From Parus major (taxonomy: Eukaryota > Chordata > Aves > Passeriformes > Paridae): a stretch of DNA of 64,000 bases. The notes beneath the pieces were generated by a model, which was given only the letters and a program-made list of their open reading frames with translations, searched no databases and was not told where the DNA came from. Every line of letters starts with the position of its first letter. The first letter of the stretch is position 1. Shown here piece after piece: positions 12,358-24,924 of this stretch. The DNA lies in NCBI RefSeq assembly GCF_001522545.3, contig NC_031773.1, positions 17,804,302 to 17,868,301 on the forward strand. Reading direction: 5' to 3'. The position numbers were made by a program, and so were the translations under genes.

Positions 12358-15300
12358 TGTTTGTACCAATTCTTAAAATAATAGAGTTATCTTCAGTCTT
12401 GAGTCCAGAGAAGAAAGCTGTTTGGCTAAAAATATAGTAGGATGAGGATTTTTCCTCTGGTGTTTCTTGAAACGTGTCTTTGTGGCTTTTTGTTAGTTTG
12501 GGCTTTCTTCCCTGTTTTTTTGTTTGTTTCTATGTTTTGACTGAGCTATAGGGTCTTTTCAAATGTCTATATACAGTTTCACTTTTTATAGCTCTCCTTT
12601 CATGTTTTAATATGTCATGCATGATTCTAGGAGTTTGCAGCATAATGAAAGAAATACAAATATTTTATTTGAACAAATTCACTGGATTAATTGGTGAAAA
12701 TGAAAAATTTACCTTCTCTGCCTTTCTCTTGCCTTTGATCTATGTCACATTAGATATTGAAGTGAATGTTTACTAGAAATGCAGCAGATGCTAGAGGTTC
12801 TGGGATCTTATTTTGGAAGTGCATATTTTCTAAGCATTCATACAAGCTTAGAAAGAGAGGAAATTGGACTGAAAAATACAGCTTGTGTGTGGAAAGCTGG
12901 ACAGAATATGATAGGAAGAGGAAAAGAAAGGAGCGAATACACATCTACACTTTCTGTAACCCTCCCTTAAAGTAAATACTTAATATACCTATATCAAACC
13001 ATTGCGTAAACCTAGACTGTATGCTAATCTGCTTCAGTGTAATTAATGTGAATCATCTAGCTGGGTAATAAAAGAAAGTTATTAATCATTCAATCCCAGT
13101 TTTCAGCCTCTAGTGACTGCAAATGTTGCTATCTTCAGCTGGAATCCTCAACTAAACACAGCTGTTGAGAAGATAAACATTGCTCAGGAGGTTACTTTCA
13201 GCAAGTGATCTGTCATTGCCTGATATATATTTCTTCATAAGAAAATCTGCTACCAGATGTGTCTATAAGTATGGTAAGCTCTCCCTCCTGATGACTGTGC
13301 AGATGTTTGCTATGAGGTAGGCAGCTCCTGGGCTCCCTCCTCTCTTTCATACACTGCTTGTGGTAAAAGAGCCCTGTGCTGAATGTAACACATTATGTCA
13401 CTTATTCCTTTAAACATTCTAAGATATTAATCTGAATTCTTTTTACATGCAGCAATTTACACTCTTGAAAGAGCCCTGTGAAGTTGTTGTACCTGTATCT
13501 CAGCCCATGGAAAAAGGGAGGAGCTTTAACTGGTGGCATACTGCTTGAAACAAAGGTGAATGGCTCTTTCAAAGATTGATGTAGAGGACAGATAGTTTAT
13601 GAGTTCATCTTGTTTTCCTGGTCTTAACTACATAGTTTATGTACCACAGCTACAAAAAAACCTTTTACTTCCCAAAGATCGAGGAGTCAGAGAACACAAA
13701 AAGGTGCAGTGTTGCCTGACACTCCCGTATGTATCACATAAAGTAATCCAAGGCAAGATTATGTTCCAAGAAATTCTCCAGAAAAAGCCACATGACCACA
13801 GAAGGAAACTTTAGTTTGTCTCTTGTGATTTTTCAAAGTGTCCCTCACAGCCAAGTCGGGAGAGAATAGCTTTCCCTACATGAAGCAATGAATAGTAAAA
13901 ACAGGATTAACATTTTATTGACTTTTGGATGAAAAATCTCATAGCTTTTAATTTTCCCTCCATCAAATACCTGAGACATCTAGTTCACTGTTAACAAACA
14001 TTGTGCACACAGGTTTTCCAGCTGCAATTTTAAGCTTTCCAGACGAATTGTCAACTGAAACTATGTAATTTCACCACAGTGAAAAGCTAGACTGGTTTTA
14101 CCTGTTCTGGCAAGGAAACAACCTTAACCAGCCATAGATTTATTTGTGAGGGAGGATAACAGCGTTGAAGGAAAGGAGAGAAATGTAAGCATAAATGGCT
14201 ACTGCTTGCATTTCTACATCACAATCATGTCACAGTGCTTTCTGCTTCTTTCTCAGATCACATCATCTGGCCTTGTCTGAACTTCTATAGGGAAGTTTTT
14301 CAGCCTATGCATAGTGACAAAACCTAAGGAAGGATTCTAATAACTGTTATTTTGCTGTCATCTGTTTCATCCTCAATCTGGCAAAGTCAAGAGTAGTTAA
14401 AGACCCTCTCCTGGGAGCTAGGATATAAGTGTTTTACCTCCTCAGAAAAAAAAAAATAAAAAAATCTCTCTCCTGTATCCTTAAACCATTAGTTATTGTG
14501 TAAGTGAGGTCACATATCCTTCCCTTGAGCTTTGAATAAAACCAGAGGACCTCAAGATATTTGGACTCTGTCCCTAGAGGAATTCATAATTATGTCCTAA
14601 GAACAGGCTCCTCGATATGAGTAAGCGTAGAAAACCTTGTCTATGGATGCTAAATGTGAAATATATACAAAAGTGGTTAGATCTGATAAAAATAAATTAG
14701 TTATGGAAAAATGTGGAAGGCAGCTTATTTAGGGGGTGTAGTGATGAAGGATAGGATATTTATGGACTTTCCCTACCTAGAGGTTTTGAGAGAGAATTTT
14801 ATTACAGCACCGATAAACTTAAATGTCTGAATTATGTGAACCTGTCCCTTGGTCCCTTCAAGGAAATTCTTTTATATTCTTTTTAATACAACCCAGAAAC
14901 AGATTTTTATATGTGTTGGCATATGGCTGTTAAGGGTTGTTTTTTTCAATTTAGTTGTGCAAGCACTATTCGATGAACAATGTATTGGCCAGATTTTGTC
15001 CATATTTGTCAAATAAATTATTCAACAAATCATTTTCGCTTTATTTGATCAGATATAACAGCCTTTCTGACTCTTCTGCAATCTAGATACCTTTTAAATA
15101 AATAAGTATGCTTGCCTCCAGAGACTTCAGGAGTCAAACATCTGTTTTCCATCACCATGTTAAAAGCCTTGAGGGTGATTCTGGATGACTACAATTATTT
15201 TTTCCTGATACAGGATGGTGTGTATAAAGAACCAGAGAAAGTTTTTGTAATTTAGGTACACAAGGATGTTAAGAATAATGAACTCTAAATTGGCCTTTGT

Positions 15301-15997
15301 TGGAAAAGAGACAAGATCCTGAATCCTGGTTTAATATGAAGCAGGTAGGTGCCTCACTTCTAAAAATGGATGAGGTGTGGATTGGCAAGTGGACCTGAAA
15401 AGTCAGGTATCAGAAACTCAGTCTGCAGGACAGTCAGTTCATCAAGGCAGGTGATACCACTCACAGAAGGAAGGAAATAAACTCTTTAAGGTACCCATTA
15501 TTTATGTTTTTAACAAGAAACATAGAAATTTGATAAAGAGCTTTGAAGCTCATTTTTCAATGAAACATCTTCAATCATAACAATCTGATTTACTATGCTT
15601 TTACTGGATAAATGAGAAAAATATGCAACTGTGATTCCTAAACATTGATATTCAGAGTTATTTAAGCTCATATGGTATTTCCAGACTGCTGTTGTTGCAT
15701 ATAAATGTTCACTTGCATAAAAAAGCAGATTTTCTACCACAGAAACCTCAGGGAAGCAGCTGGCTGCAAATGGGAATATCATAATTATCTTCAAGTCCTG
15801 AAGGAGACATTGTTGTAATAATAAAGGCTTACAATTGTTTTCCCTAACTTGCAATTAAATAACCTTATTCCTAATAGAAAATTTGGATTAACAGAGGAAA
15901 ATCTGTTGTAGGATTCACACTCAATTCTTCATGCTTATCATCAGCCTCAGGGTTGTACCTTACAATAAAGGTAAATTCATACATAATTTATTTAGGA

Positions 15998-16016
15998 TTC
16001 ATTAATTATTAATGAA
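15998..16016. repeat. 19-bp palindrome, 9-bp arms
   Basis: TTCATTAAT and ATTAATGAA flank a single central T. AT-rich composition makes such palindromes fairly common by chance. Confidence 0.95.
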
Positions 16017-16854
16017 AGATTCAAGTGTGTTACAGGTGTATATGGTATGTGCCATGGATGATTATGAACACTGCAGTAACATTTATTATATTCACTTGCG
16101 GTCTATGACTACAAATGATAAAGGTATTTGTCAAATTCTGTAGTCATATCTTTAAAATAATAATTTATTAACCACATGCTAAGTTAATATTAGATGTTTA
16201 TAAGTTATTTAGAAATTTATCTTTAAAACAAAATTTATGTCCAGTCAGTGGCTGGGCAAATGTCATGTGAAAATACACAACCTCAGTGCATTTTACTGAT
16301 TCATTCTTAGAAAAATTGATTTATTTGAGATTAAAAAATTGTCATTTAAGTTATGTGTTTCATTTTGCTGCAAAATTTTTACTGATAAATAGAACACTGC
16401 TAGACAAAAGATCTGTCTGTGATTATTCTCTACTTAAGTGCTTCTTTAGGCACTGCCAGACTAATAAAGCTACCACTGTGAAGCCAAGGAACAGTTATGT
16501 GTTAACTGAAACTGTGTGAGTTTCAATCTCACTGAATCCTTTTGGATAAAGCAAAGACAGTTAGATTGATGAGAAAAGCATCCATCTTCCTACAGTGAAT
16601 AATGAAAAGGAGACAGCTTTCTGAAGGAATCTGTTTCTAGATAGGTCTTTTTCCAAAACAATATGGTGTGATAATAGGTTTAGGGCATATGTGCCTGCAT
16701 GCAAATATAGATGTGGAGTGCCACGTGATTGTTGCTGTCAGTTCCTCAATTCAAGAGTAAAGAGTATGTTACTCATGACAAAAATCTGAGAGACACTTAA
16801 AAACAAGTGAATTTTAGAAAAACAGATGAACTTTAGAACTAGAAAAGTAGTAGT

Positions 16855-16900
16855 CTATCTCTCCAACCTGTTGAGGTCATTCTGGATGGCTGCACATTAA
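16855..16900 (-). mobile_element. possible small CR1 fragment, minus strand
   Basis: The block CTCCAACCTGTTGAGGTCAT followed by TCTGGATGGC resembles the reverse complement of the CR1 segment that reads as a ...IQ(R/N)DLDRLE-type peptide. It is too short for certainty. The adjoining fragment from about 16935 reads in the opposite orientation, so the pair would be an inverted composite. Confidence 0.4.
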
Positions 16901-16934
16901 CAAAGCCAGCTCTCAGAAATCTATGACTCAGGGG

Positions 16935-17425
16935 TCCAGGGAAAAGGAATGTTGAAATGGAGACTTTCCCTTGTTCAAGGAGGATTGGATTAGAGAATAC
17001 CTGAGCAAATTTGGCTTCACAAGTCCCTGGGCCCTGATGCTTCAATGGATGCTGAGAGAGCTGGTGGACACCATAACAAGGTCACTCCTAGTGGTGTTTG
17101 AGTGGTTGTGGTGATTAGGAGAGGTGACTTGAAGAAAGCAGATCTCACATCATCTCACACAGTCACAGGAAGTGTGGACTGGGTGAGTGGACAGGGAGAT
17201 GGATTGAGAACTGGTTGAGCAGAAGATCCCAGAGGGTTGTCATCAGTGGCACAGGGTCTGGCTGGAGGTCTGTCACTGGTGGTGTCCCCAAGGTTCAGTA
17301 CTGGGCATACAAGTAAGTCATTCATCAATGACTTGGATGAAAGATTGGAGTGTTCCTCAGCAAGTTTGCTGACAGCACAGAGCTGGAAGGTTTTCCTGGT
17401 TCTGAGAGACCCATAGTCTGGTCTG
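16935..17425 (+). mobile_element. CR1-type LINE reverse-transcriptase fragment, plus strand
   Basis: Plus-strand reading matches an internal part of the CR1 reverse transcriptase. Around 16995-17065 it resembles the region specifying GPDGxHPRVLRELA. From 17206 it reads NWLSRRSQRVVISGTGSGWR and then SVTGGVP, equivalent to the CR1 'NGRxQRVVI...GVPQGS' block. At 17309-17385 it retains a FINDLDE-like and LSKFAD(D)TKLGG-like region, where the catalytic FADD appears as FADS. Internal stops and frame breaks (for example within the VLFNIFIND equivalent) show it is dead. Neither the 5' end nor the 3' tail is present. Confidence 0.87.
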
Positions 17426-20400
17426 CACACTGGACTTAGAGGACTATACAGTAAATTCCTGGATATGTTTTAAATACTTTTTAATACTGTCTGTTTCATA
17501 ATCTTCATCCTGCTCCTCTGGAGTGAACAGTAGCTTCAAATGGACTAGGGATCCTTTAAACAATTAAACACCTAAGGGCCCTTTGTCATATCCTTCATTC
17601 ATGACCTATTAATCTGATTGAACCTGCCACTGAAATTGGTATTAATTTGAATTATAACAGGAGTATTTGTTTTGGTTGTCAGTAGAACTCTCCTAGTGGC
17701 TTCAACTTGATTATTTTGTGATATATTATTTTTAAAATATTTTTTTACTTGTTATCATCAAAATTGTATGCATGTACAAAAATTAATAGTAAAAAGAGTA
17801 GAAATACCTAAAAATGATTATTGATTTTAAAAATATCTGAAAAGGCACTTCAGCAAAACATGACCTCTATTATTGTAAAGTAATTGTTCCCCAGAGGATT
17901 TTGTGAGTACTGAATTCAGTATTTTATCCTACAGTGGAATTCAATGCTTACTTATGGTACATAAAGCTTCAAACCTAATAAGTGTATATGTTCTGTGTGA
18001 TGAAGGGGAAGAAGGGAAAGAACCTTGAGAGAGAAAATTCAATATTTTTTTCAGTATAATCTGCAAATGATTCATAGTTTAACTTACGCCTTAATGTAAT
18101 AAAAAAAATTTGTGTCGTGCTCACTATGATTTTCAGATTTTTAAATATTTAAATAATCCTGAAGCACTTCACAAAGATATAGATTAGATGTTCATTACAT
18201 AAATGCTCTTCCTCATCAATCTGTACTTTGTTCACTTAGATAAAGTGGTACACTGTTTCGATGTCAAACAATTCCTGATTTTGAATAAATAATTGAACAA
18301 TGAGATACACTTGTCCACAGTACAGGAAAAAGGGAACTAAATTGGAGAGAAATATCAGTAAATTGATAATATTAAATGTTAATCAACTTACTCTATATTA
18401 ATAAGGAAGGGAAACACCAACACTTCCAAAGGGTTCTAATATTTAACTTTCTACAATCGCACATCAAACCTTTGTAATAGCAAAGTAGCAAAAATGGTCC
18501 CCATAATGACAGAAAATAAAACACTACCTCTATCACATCATAATATCAGCATTATTGTTGGTTTTAATAACAAGAAAAAGGAGGCAATCAGCTTGTATAT
18601 TTATGAAGTACTTACGCTGAAGCATTGCAATGAGAAGAAATAATATTATTGTCTTCTACATCAGATTAATTTTGTTTGAAATTGTGTCTCAGGGGTTGAT
18701 ATTAGCAAATTTTGAGAAAGAGAAAATAATCACTGTAATAGACACTTGTAGAAAACTCTGGCCAAAGTGCACATTTTTGTCCAATTTTTTCTCCGGTAAC
18801 AATTTAACAGTGGTTAAATTAGTCAATGAGAGAATAAAAGTATTCTATTTATTTTGTTTGGAGGTGTTTTGATTATTTAAACATTTTCCTTTATCTTTCT
18901 AGTTATGATATTTAAAATGTAGAAGCATCTTTGCATTGTAAAAAATGTTTTTTTTTTCATCTGAAATTTTTGAGAACATGGATAAACACGTTTTTAGTTT
19001 TGCACTGCTGGCCCTCCCACAGAAATTGTCACTTTGCTCCTTATCTTCTTATCTATTACAGAAGAAATATTTCCTGGAAATCAGATAATGATTTTTCAGA
19101 AGAGATTTTTGAGAAACTAAAGGAGAAAACTATGGTGTTTCTGATTTCTTTGTTCAAAAATTGTTTGTTTGATTAGATTTAAAGGATAAATTTGGGGTTA
19201 TTTTTCCAGGGCTACAGAGTAAATTAGAAGCTGAAATAGACTTTTCCAACTGTATATTATATTCCTGTAATAACAAAATAAAAATAGAAACATAAACAAA
19301 ATAAAACCAGAAAATTAAACAGTAGCACTTAAAAAACCCCCAAAAAAGTAAATAAAAATTAAAAGCCGCAAATGTATGGTAGAAATTATAATGGAACAAG
19401 CCAATTTTTGATTATGAAACCCTGAAGGAACTCCTTAGTTAATATTTAGATATTTACAATAAGAATATACATTTGAACATATGTTTTGTATTATTTTAAA
19501 TTACCTTATTATTGTCATTTTTAATACAACTGAATGAGGAAAGAGATTTAGTTGAGTAGCACTAAACATTTTATGTTTCACTTAAGCATTTATTAGGCTA
19601 TTGCTAATTAGACTGGAGGTTTTCAACTCTAACAGCACATGTTCCACTTTATTATACAATTAGGGATGCAATATGAATATTTCATGTTTTCATTAGCCTT
19701 GCTCTGCACAGAAAAGGTTGCATCTCCTACAAACAACAAAATCAAAATATTCCAAAGGCACAACAGGGAAAAATCAAGTTTACATCTCTATTAATGCAGG
19801 TTGAAGATAGGTTGAAGAAAATTCTGGGAACTAAGCGAGTTTTATTTCATGCCGAGGTTTCCATATGTTAAATGCCTGTAAACGAAAAGAAGGGGAAAAA
19901 TTAGAAGGAAGATGAAGACAAACAAGCAATGCAGATATAATTTAGGGAGAAGGAAAACAGGGAATGCTCAGTATGTGAGTTTTTTACCAGCCCCCAAAAT
20001 TTATTTCTCTGGTTTTTTTGCAGATATCAGGTCATAGGTAAGGCAGCATTGAATGTACTCTAGTTCAAGAGGGTATATGGCCTTGGCCTCTGATGGTGTC
20101 TCATTGTTTTACATCTGATGACTTTTAAAGGTTAAAAATGATCCAAAATTAGATGCAAATGAAGTTTTTAAATGTTTTCCCAAATGGAGACACAATAAAA
20201 ATTTTGTAAGGGTCAGGGAAGCCAGAAAATTGAGGACCTAGCTGTTCCAAGAGAAGTTTTTCCTGAGTTTTTAAGAACAAAGTCCTGCCATTTCAACTCT
20301 AATACTAACATATATTTTAAATGTTGCATTATTTTATCTTTTAGTTTATTTATTGAAGGCTATTATGCTTTGTGTTAAACAATAAGAATATTTTTGATTG

Positions 20401-22654
20401 TTTTCTGCAGTAAACATTATTGCATATTCTGTGAGCATTAAGAAAGAGAGAAAATATTAATCTCTTAAACATCTGTGAAGCCTTTATTCTCTTTTTATAC
20501 ATCTCTAAATATTGAGATGCTACTGAAATACATGGTGACTTGATAAGTACATACATAAATTTTGAGAAAGTACACTCTTAATTAATCAGAACAGTGGAAA
20601 GAGGGGGTTGATACAAATTCTTCAAAGACTGTTACCAGAAGTAATTGATCCCTTATGTTCACTTTCCCGTAGAACATTCAAGTAAATTATTTTTCATATA
20701 TGGGCTTGTGTAAATTCTCATCTTAAAATTCTTAGTAGAAATAGTCTAAAGCAGATGTAATAAGTCTTTTATCAGTCAGGTTAGATGTCCCCGATCTGTC
20801 ACATTAAGCTACGTCTTTAATATATTGCCATCAGAGAAGGGGATTTCACATGTTTGGAGCTGTTGTGAGCTGCTCATCTTCAACTAAAGGGTGGGCAACA
20901 CCCAGCCACATATGCTTAAAATCTTACCCAAAAATAAAGTGTAAAATAGAACATTGTGCTTTTGTGAAGGGGCTGTAACAACCATGAGCCCTGGTTGCAT
21001 TATGGGTATCTGCTGTTGAGCCAGCCCATCTCGAAATTCATCCTTGTTTATGTGGCAATGCCCAAGTGAGCTGTTGTCACAACTGCAGAAATCACTGGGG
21101 AGCCACCAGCCAGGCAGGAGCTGCCTTCTGTCTCTTCAGTGCTCCCACATCATGCTGGGTGTCTGTGCCCAGGCTGTGGGCTCTGGGAAGGGAGGACAGA
21201 GATTCCAGCCAGATCCAACCCTCTCACCACAGGGCACAGCAGAGCCACTCAACCCAAGGTGGCACAGTGCCTGTGTAAAAGAACAAAGTGCAGGATGGCT
21301 GTGAGCAGTTTAAAGCAAAATTATTTTGACCCAGAGTGCAACTGAAAGAAAAATGAGAAAGAAAGTGGATTGTTAAAAACTTTGGCCAATTTCAATACAT
21401 TATTGTAATTTTCCTAGCATGATTTTTCTGTGGAAATAATTTTCTTTTTTTTGTTTTTATTAGTGTTGCTCATGTATATGGGTTTCCAGATTACAGTAAA
21501 TACTTTCACAATTAACAGAAACGCACTTGAAGTTGATGAAACAGCATTTCAAACCTGTGTTGTAGGTAATACAGTCTATTGTGTTCTACCAGCAGCAGAA
21601 ACACCAGATCTGTACTAGATTTGTCAAGGAATAAAAATGTTTGGGCTACTGCTAAAATTAACCCTGGCTTAAGCACACAGCAGAGGTGAGTGGTCCTGTG
21701 CCTGAATTGATGTTCCTTCTGTTATATATCAGCATAATCAGCATTGCAGTGGTAGAGTATGTGTCTAATGTACATAATGTAGCTGAGATGATTACAATAG
21801 CTTTATTTTCTCTCTGGCAATGTTGTCTCAGGAATATCTATTTAAACTGCCTAGGAAAGAAAGAAGATCAAACTGTTTCAGCATTTTTAGATGTCTGAAT
21901 CCTTCCCATGTCATGCAGTGGCACAAGATATTTTTTTTTTGACTGAATGAAAACCACTTCCCCACTGGAACTACACTTATCTGACCAAGTGGTGAAAATA
22001 TGAAAATCAGGCAACCTTGCATCTTAAACATTATTCTCACAGTTGCCTTCCTCCTCTGAATTGAGTTCTTCTTCATGGTCATCAAGTATCAGCCAGATGT
22101 TCATCAGACATGTAAACAACATAATTTGTGGGAGACATCTCTTCAGTCTGTGCCCATTACTAGTGTATCCAAACCAGACTCCAGATGGTTTCCCTGCTGC
22201 ACTTACTCTGCTTTTTAAGTCTTGCATTAGATGTACATCTAATCTCAGGGGAAGAAAATTTGGTCTTTGCCTTTTAGTCCAAATCTCAGTTTGCTTTCAC
22301 TTGATTTTTAGACTGGGCTGAGGTAGATACAATATGGCACATAGTTTGCTTTCCTTTGCCTGCCATCTGCCATTTCAGCCCTGTGGAGATTTCATGGGTG
22401 GTAAAAGTGAGCTCTGAGTACCTTCCCAAACACCTAGAAGGATCTTGGTCAGGGCATCTGGAGAGTGGGAAAGCCACAGGCAGGAATGAGGCAGTAGTTT
22501 CATCTACTGTTTGCTTACATAGTTTGTGGTCTCTTAAGCAGTCTGGACAGCCATGTATTTGAAACTAGTCTATGAGAGAAAATGAAGCTTCATAGAATTC
22601 AAGTAGTCTAATAAAATATGTGAATCATACCAAAACCTGCTCTTTTCTGTATAC
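17426..22654. other. unrecognised noncoding stretch
   Basis: AT-rich with no recognised gene or repeat family. About 20960-21310 is noticeably richer in G+C and carries overlapping frames in all three plus phases (for example 21044-21304). This could be an unrecognised repeat or a short conserved segment. The acidic minus-strand frame at 22227-22024 (contains DDHEEELNSEEEGN) is not recognised. Confidence 0.5.
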
Positions 22655-22757
22655 ATGTGGTTTAGTTGATATGGCAGTGGGTGTTTGGTCAGAGGTCAGA
22701 CTCAATGATCTTGGAGGTCTTATCCCACCTTAATGATTCTGTGTTTCTCTGTTCTAG
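22655..22757 (+). mobile_element. CR1-type LINE 3' end, short 5'-truncated copy
   Basis: Contains the conserved avian CR1 3' untranslated block: GACTCAATGATCTTGGAGGT then CTTATCCCACCTTAATGATT, ending in a decayed tail of ATTCTGTG/TTTCTCTG units. The copy is about 100 bases, typical of strongly 5'-truncated CR1 insertions. Confidence 0.8.
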
Positions 22758-23000
22758 ATGAGTTGATAAAGAAACAAGTCATGACTCTCCTTATGGACAA
22801 ATGGTCTGAAGGAAACAGCTTTTCATTATTTCTTTCCATTCCTTTGTTTGTCTTATTTCTTATAGTGTGTGGCTGTTACCCTTTGTAAAGTTTAAAATGT
22901 GGCATCATTCATTATTGTAGCAGCCACAAAGAAATCATCTGCATTGTTTTTTCCCCAGAGTATCTATCCAGTTGACCTTTTAGAGGACACAATAAAAGAT

Positions 23001-23082
23001 TACTATAATATAATATATAAAATATATGTATATATATATATAAATATGTATATAAAACATATATATAACATATATAAAACAT
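23001..23082. repeat. TA-rich simple repeat tract
   Basis: Imperfect run of TATA, ATATAAAAC and similar units directly upstream of an LTR-like element. Likely unstable in length. Confidence 0.9.
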
Positions 23083-23094
23083 AAAACATCTTGA

Positions 23095-23598
23095 TGCCAC
23101 ATGGGGCTAGTTTTCCCTGATACCTGTTAACAATCCCTTCTGTGCTGTTGAGGAAGACAAGCTCTGAAGGGATTCTACAGACTTTTCCCCCAAATCCTCA
23201 GACTAAATATTGAGTGAGTTTATCCTAAAGGTGAATATTGTTTCTTACTGTATATTCATGGCAAAGTTTTGTTATTGGGGAGCTGCAGGGGTAGCCTCTA
23301 TGAGAGTCTGGGACTGCCCCATCCCAGATAAAAGTTCAAGCCTCTGCACAGCAGAGGAATGAGGGGAGAAAAATGTGAGAAACAGCCCTGGGAACACCAA
23401 GGTCAGAAAAGTAAGAGAGGGAAGAGGTGCTCCATCTGCAATTCCCCTGCAGCCTGTGGAGGACCCCATATCTAAGCAGGTGGATATTCCCTGCAGGAGC
23501 TGCAGTCCATAGAGAGGGCCCATGTGAGAAGAAAGGAGCAGCAGAGGAAATATTACAGATTGACCACAGCAAGTCATAACAACTGTTATGGATTGACC
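23095..23598 (+). mobile_element. passerine ERV/LTR-like element, left part
   Basis: The segment resembles an avian retrotransposon LTR-like sequence I recall as common in songbirds. It has an ACACCTGTTAACAATCCCTTC-like opening, the block GTTATTGGGGAGCTGCAGGG near 23271, and G+C-rich units of the type 'GGACCCCAT...GAGCAGGTG' and 'CTGCAGTCCATAGAGAGG' at about 23461-23525. It is interrupted at about 23598 by a CR1 3' end and resumes at 23871. The two parts rejoin in the expected order (TTATGGATTGACC with ATAAACCACTATTCTCC). The subfamily and exact left edge are uncertain. A 166-codon minus-strand frame at 23772-23272 spans the LTR-CR1 junction and is therefore an artefact. Confidence 0.62.
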
Positions 23599-23600
23599 GT

Positions 23601-23870
23601 GGACAAGGTGTAATGATTTTAAACTGAAAGAGAGTAGGTTTATATAAGTTAGGAAGAAATTCTCCACTGTGATAGTGGTGAGGCACTGGAACAGGTTGCC
23701 CAGAAAAGTTGTGGATGACCCATCTCCAGAAGTATCCAAGACCAGGTTGGATGGGGCTTTGAGAAACCTCATCTAGTAGAAGGTGTCCCTGTCCATGGCA
23801 GAGATGTTGGACCTAGACGATCTTTAAGTCTCTTTCAACCCAAACCATTCTATGATCCTATGATTCTATG
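23601..23870 (+). mobile_element. CR1-type LINE 3' end nested in the LTR-like element
   Basis: An excellent match to the avian CR1 3' terminus. It runs from GGACAAGGTGTAATGATTTT through the block encoding the end of ORF2 (AGGAAGAAATTCTCCACTGT, then GAGGCACTGGAACAGGTTGC) to the 3' UTR (GATGATCTTTAAG-like) and the terminal units ATTCTATGATCCTATGATTCTATG ending at 23870. It is 5'-truncated, as most CR1 copies are. LTR-like sequence continues immediately on either side, so this is a nested, younger insertion. Any target-site duplication is only 1-3 bases (CC), typical of CR1. Confidence 0.94.
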
Positions 23871-24065
23871 GCCATAAACCACTATTCTCCACCTGTCCTG
23901 CACCACTCTGTGGGAAGGAGGTAGAGGAGTTGGGAATGAAGGAGTGAAGATGATCTTGAGCAAGAGAGGAAGGGTAGGAGAAAGATGGTTTAGTTTTTGT
24001 CTTTGTTTTCATGCTATCCACCTCTGTTATTAATTTGCAATAAAGAAAATAAATTTTCCACAACT
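23871..24065 (+). mobile_element. passerine ERV/LTR-like element, right part
   Basis: Continues the element interrupted by CR1. It contains CACCACTCTGTGGGAAGGAG, GGAGGTAGAGGAGTTGGGAA, a GAAGGGTAGGAGAAAGATGG stretch and a T-rich segment. It ends in two AATAAA polyadenylation-like hexamers (24039-24044 and 24048-24053), consistent with the R/U5 side of an LTR read on the plus strand. The true right edge may lie slightly further on. Confidence 0.62.
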
Positions 24066-24924
24066 TTAGTCAAACTTCTAAATCTGTTCAATGGATAGTG
24101 ACTCCAATGGGAGAGGACAGTAAGACCTTTAAGCAGCTGCAAGGAAGAAACAGCTGACAACCTTTGTTGGGTGTAAATGTGAAATGTACATTCAGTGTAC
24201 TTGTTTTATCTTTTGTTCTAACATCTGTGACTTAGTCTATATGCCACCAGCAATTACTTGTAGAATTCTGGTAAAGAAAATAAAATATGATTACAAGTAG
24301 GAAAGCAAATATGATGAGTTATCATGGCCATTATAGAACAAGAATACTGATCTGGCACTCTTCAAATTGCTTAACTACACTGAAAATGCAATCAATCAGC
24401 TTTATTTGTGTAATATATTAACTCCTTTTAAATATTTTTTTAAATCTTCTAACAAAATATGTCCTTTATTATATCAATTCCATTTTGCACTCCTCTTTTT
24501 TGGGTGTCTCTGGTTCTCACTCTCTCTCAAAGCCTTGTTTCTAGGAGAGCTCTCATATCAAAAATGTTGCCCCAAGCTGCTACCACTTCATGGTTCATCT
24601 GGCAGGAAATGGAACTTCAATTGGAAGGGAGAAGATAGGTTTTCATTAATGCCTTTCAAAACTGAGTACCAATTTTTTTTATTCTGTGCTCATTTTCAGG
24701 GTAATTAAACTAGGTCAAAGAGTGAAAAGTATTTGGGCGGCTATTTTCAAAATGCCTTAGCCTTTGCATTGTTGCAAGGATGTCTTACAGTAGTTTCTCT
24801 ATGTTTAGTAGCATGTGCAGTAACCTTTCCTCCTCATGTAATTATTTTCACTCCTTAATTGCCTCTATATGTCTAGTTATGAATTTTTGGATTTGGGTTC
24901 TTTTTTCCTTTGAACTGAAGATTG
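24066..24924. other. unrecognised noncoding stretch
   Basis: No gene or repeat recognised. The 113-codon plus frame at 24367-24708 lacks any known motif and is rich in F, L and S, as expected of translated AT-rich noncoding DNA. Confidence 0.5.

Larger units (their letters stand above)
8991..16854. other. unrecognised noncoding stretch
   Basis: No gene or transposon family recognised across about 7.9 kb. The frame at 11746-12003 (plus, 85 codons) has the most balanced amino-acid composition but no known motif or convincing exon signals. It contains short palindromes (10313-10330 and 15998-16016, listed separately) and a C/A-rich tract at 12288-12357. Confidence 0.5.

Noticed and set aside
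17155..17430. 91-codon minus-strand frame
   Set aside because: Antisense shadow of the plus-strand CR1 reverse-transcriptase fragment.
23272..23772. Longest open frame in the window (166 codons, minus strand)
   Set aside because: It crosses the junction between an LTR-like element and a nested CR1 3' end, reads antisense to both, and shows no protein motif.
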